Assembly: GCF_041381155.1 (NCBI RefSeq)
Contig: NC_091143.1
Location: 37,280,496-37,344,495 of the forward strand
Length of the DNA stretch: 64,000 nucleotides
Direction: 5' to 3'
DNA from: Argopecten irradians
Taxonomy: Eukaryota; Mollusca; Bivalvia; Pectinida; Pectinidae
Made by a program: the position numbers and the translations under genes. Positions 60,320-64,000 of the stretch are shown piece after piece (position 1 is the first letter of the stretch; each line of letters starts with the position of its first letter). The notes under the pieces were generated by a model. That model was given only the letters and a program-made list of their open reading frames with translations. It made no database searches and was not told the DNA's origin.

Positions 60320-61327
60320 TCAGTGTTTATCTCCCCTGTATGATCAATAGAGACGTGTACCAATGTGCTCATTGTGAACTTTTTCATGTGATTCTTCTTC
60401 CTTCTTCTTTAAAATTATGTAAACCCACTCCGTCGACATCGACGACTGTGCGAGTTGGGTATGGTTTCCGGAGTGAAATATAATCTGCTTGAAATATACC
60501 ATGAAGTCACTATAAACACCATGAATCAGCTAAAAAAAAAAAAAAAAAACCACTTTAGGTGTTAAAGTTTAACCAAACAACAATTCTTTTACAAGAACCA
60601 AGGATTTATAAGTAAGAAGGATTCGTGTCTGTCTCTTTACATTACTAAACACCACGCGAGACGCCTATGAACCGGGAATACAAACCGTTTTTCTCAACAA
60701 ATACTTGTCTTATCGAGTCAAACGAAACACCAATGTAAATTTAAAAAAACGTTTATAACTTATTTTAAGGACGGCAGATTTAGAGGCTATGTCTTAAACT
60801 TTCGTTAAAAAAATACGACAACTCATGAAATGACGGCCCGCTTCAGAAGTAAACGGTAACCCTCGCACCCCAAGCTAATCAAAGGCTGCGCCGGCGGATA
60901 TCAAAGGAAAATCAGCCGTGCCCAACGTCACGGTCAGTGCACAAACACAAAAGCTCCTGCCTTGTACTCCCCAAAACCCATTGTGACTTATCCTTCTCAT
61001 AACGTCCTTGCAAGAACCAATACGAGTACACGACATGCACATCTAAACCGCAATATTCAATATTGCAGATTTTCTTACAATGACGCTAAGTTGTATTTCA
61101 AACCAGTAAAAAATGACTGTTGCTTGATGAATATTTGTTATTCATTACCCTGTAAAGATAATTGTAACGAATCTATACTCATTTAGGGGTCTCCATTTGG
61201 AAGAGTAACACTTCAGCTATACGCTTTATGATAAATTTCATAGGAATATCTTCATTATTCTTCGAGATACGAAGGTTTGAATTATGCCGCCAAGATTCTA
61301 AGTAAGCTACGTTATCCTTACCATAGC
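60320..61327. other. Region without recognised gene
   Basis: Includes an A-run at about 60531-60549 and a more GC-rich part at 60820-60960. The open frame at 60962-61186 has no known family. Confidence 0.45.
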
Positions 61328-61585
61328 ACAGGGATCTGAGAATTAGTTACAGATTATATAATGATGGACCCACCAGAGTGCCCTTAGACCATTTTTAGAC
61401 GTTTAAGAGGTCTAGATTAAGAAACGATAAAAATCATACCCTACTCTACTATAAAAAACGATCGCTCTTTCCAACGGGAGTAACCGTTTTTATGAATCTA
61501 GACCTCTTAAACGTCTAAAAATGGTCCTAGGGCACTCTGGTGGGTCCATAATCATATAATCTGTAACTAATTCTCAGATCCCTGT
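61328..61585. mobile_element. 258-bp MITE with ~90-bp inverted arms and 10-bp target duplication
   Basis: Begins ACAGGGATCTGAGAATTAGT and ends with its complement ACTAATTCTCAGATCCCTGT. Flanked by TTACCATAGC on both sides (61318-61327 and 61586-61595). The arms extend to gacgtttaagaggtctaga on both sides. A 9-10-bp duplication suggests a Mutator-like transposase (inference). Confidence 0.9.
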
Positions 61586-61595
61586 TTACCATAGC

Positions 61596-62560
61596 TTTAC
61601 TCACGATAGATAAAAACTAGATTTAGGAGATAATTGTAGCAGTAAGACAGCTTAAGGACACATATTTACTAACAAAATATTACATTTAGTGGATTGAACT
61701 TTCAAATATTGATAATCTGGAAGCAATAGTCCTTTTCAATTTTAAAATAGTTTTTAAAGATCGTAATAGACATTACCCTTGCTACTGCAGTATGAAGGGT
61801 AATACGATTAATCAATGATGTACATAAAACATTCACCTATGGGTAAGATAATATACACATAGTATTTCTATCTGTTCTATTTTCTGAGTGTAAAACATGC
61901 GACAATAGTGAAAAACATAATTTACGTTACGAAAGGTCCGTGCGGTATTGAAGCATATTCCGGAAATTCAAACCACCCTAAATATCCACCGTTTTATCCA
62001 TTACAATGGTAAATTGTACTTTCTCATTGGCAACGTGGTTAAAGTTGAAGGGTACCAATATTCAAAACAGCAATGACTGTGGACCCATCTCACGAGACAG
62101 CATTGACCTGATATGTAAGTATTATATTTTTATCAACATTCAACATTCAAATATTTTAACCCTTAGGCTGCCACAGGCTGCCGATCTGCTTTTTAACGTA
62201 TTCCGAACTTGTCCAAGACAATGCTAAATTTACGATAAGTATGTTATGACCATCTTGAAGGCCGATTGAATATTCGATCAGATGGTGAGGTTTTCGTTAA
62301 GTTTATTATGTATATGTTTTGTTCACGAGAAGACATTTGTGACCAATGATCAATATTTCAAGATTATTACATACAAATCATTCTCTGTGTGACGTCCTCG
62401 TCGAGATTTTCTTGACACTTACTCAAAAATAGCGGTAACGTATTACGTAACTTTGCGTATTATCTCCTCATAACTTTTGCATAAACATTCCAAAGTCACG
62501 AATAGGTATGTGTATCGTACTATTTTACAACAAAAAAGATATTATGAAGTTTAGCACGCT
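61596..62560. other. Region without recognised feature
   Basis: AT-rich; the frame at 62006-62227 has no known family or good splice context. Confidence 0.45.
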
Positions 62561-62564
62561 TTTT

Positions 62565-63806
62565 AGGTAATCTAATCGCCTTTTGTCCGTCGTCGTCCGT
62601 CGTCCGTCGTGCGTCGTCCGTCGTATGTCCGTAAACAATTTACATTTTCGACTTCTTCTCCAAAACTGCTGAAGCAATTTCAATGAAATTTTGCAGAAAC
62701 CTTTTTAGGCATAAGGCCAATCAAAATTGTGAATTATATGACCCTGGGGTCTCACGTTTCCCCCTGGGGAGGGGGTCAAGTTTACTATAGTTTATATAGG
62801 GAAACACATTTATGAGCATGTTTTGCTCAATTTTCATTGGAAATGAGTCAAACTTGGTTAGAATTATTAGCCTGAGATAGCATTTTAATATCATATCCAT
62901 ATTGGTCCAGGCCGACCCCCTGGGGGCAGTGGGGCGGGGCCAAAAAAGGTCAAATAGGCTAAAACTTCAAAAATATTCTTTCAAAATTCTGGAAATGGTA
63001 TAAACAAATACACTTTATAGATGAAAAGGTCTTAAAGTTTTTTTTATAAAAATTGTAAATTATATGACCCTGGGGTCTCCTGTTTCCCCTTGGGGAGGGG
63101 GTCAAGTTTACTATAGTTTTTTATATAGGAAAAACACATTTATGAGTATGTTTTGTTCAATTTTCATTGGAAACGAGTCAAACTTGGTTGAATTATTAGC
63201 CTGAGATAGCATTTTAATATCATATCCACATTGGTCCTGGCCGACCCCCTGGGGGCAGAGGGGCGGGGCTAAAAAAGGGTCAAATAGGCTAAAACTTCAA
63301 ATATCTTCTAAAATTCTGGATATAGTAGAATCAAATAATTATAGATGGAAAGGTCTTAAGGTGTTTTATAAAAATTGTGAATTATATGACCTTGGGGTCT
63401 CACTTTACCCCCTGGGGAGGGGTCAAGTTTACTTTAGTTTATATAGGAAAAACATATTTGTGAACATTATTTGCCCAATTTTCGTAGGAAATGAGTCATA
63501 CTTAATTAGAATTATTAGCCTAAGTAATAGCATTTTAACAACCATATTCGTCCTCGATGACCCCCTGGGGGACCCGAGGGGCAGGACCAAACAGGGTCAA
63601 AATGATTAAAATTTCAAAAAATACCTCTAAATTCACAGTTTTGATGGAAGCAAATACTCTTCATTGTCTAAAAAGTCAAATTTATAAATCACTGACCAAC
63701 TTCAAGGCACAGCATATAGTGTTTATATGTCTTTAATTTGTTTCATTATTTGTTTAATTATATATTCTAACTCAGGTGACCGTTAAGGCCCATGGGCCTC
63801 TTGTTT
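62565..63806. mobile_element. Bivalve-type dispersed repeat with three ~320-bp internal units
   Basis: Starts aggtaatctaatcgcctttt with a gtccgtcgtccgtcg run and ends caggtgaccgttaaggccca then tgggcctcttgtttg. The internal marker gaccctggggtctc recurs near 62740, 63066 and 63389 with gaccccctggggg at 62914, 63243 and 63559. The end sequence is one I recall as common in bivalve genomes; the class is unknown to me. Confidence 0.75.
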
Positions 63807-64000
63807 GTGGATAATAGAATGTGTTGTTTGTAACAAAATGATAAATGCCTTGTTTTATAGTAGCAAAACACACGATTTCATTTAATGTCAACGGTAACGT
63901 AGCTTACGTTTACAGTGATAGTTATGTTATAATTTCGTCTATAAATTTAATAAGAATTCGATGGTAATATTAAAAATGTACGATTGTAAATGAATAAGTT

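Overview
This window is animal nuclear DNA, most likely from a bivalve mollusc. It is AT-rich and dense in short inverted-repeat transposons and minisatellites. Every gene I could build is split by GT-AG introns. A repeat at the right edge ends in a GGCCCATGGGCCTCTTG-type terminus that I associate with bivalve genomes. No prokaryotic gene organisation is present.

Three protein-coding genes can be spliced by hand with every reading frame closing. (1) SMG5, minus strand, 31651 down to 6122: twenty coding exons giving the first 892 codons of a nonsense-mediated-decay factor. The C-terminal PIN domain lies off the left edge. (2) An MSP130-like / choice-of-anchor-I secreted protein, plus strand, 42783-52695: ten exons, 575 residues, related to biomineralisation proteins. 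(3) An unrecognised cysteine-containing 252-residue protein, minus strand, 58083 down to 52808: six coding exons, converging tail-to-tail on the MSP130-like gene.

Layout: 1-5620 is a 25-bp satellite inside an SMG5 intron, with a ~2.48-kb higher-order duplication. SMG5 exons and at least eight further tandem arrays fill 5640-31651. The stretch 31652-42782 is intergenic and holds MITEs, two LINE remnants and a ~1.1-kb duplicated segment. The MSP130-like gene follows. The third gene runs to about 58.1 kb, with a CRE/ETS-rich candidate promoter near 60.2-60.3 kb. Beyond it lie a 258-bp MITE and the bivalve-type repeat.

The most interesting signal is that many minisatellites are seeded on splice junctions. 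In SMG5 the arrays after exons 5, 16 and 17 repeat the exon tail and/or the 5' splice site itself, and those after exons 10 and 11 start at the donor. The array before exon 7 abuts its acceptor. The MSP130-like gene shows the same after exons 5 and 6. This places long trains of decoy 5' splice sites in the introns of an NMD gene, and use of most of them would give premature stops or frameshifts. SMG5 also has an overlapping upstream ORF whose ATG sits in the bulge of a potential 5'UTR hairpin.

Coordinates are hand-derived from splice consensus, phase and remembered family similarity; no search was run.
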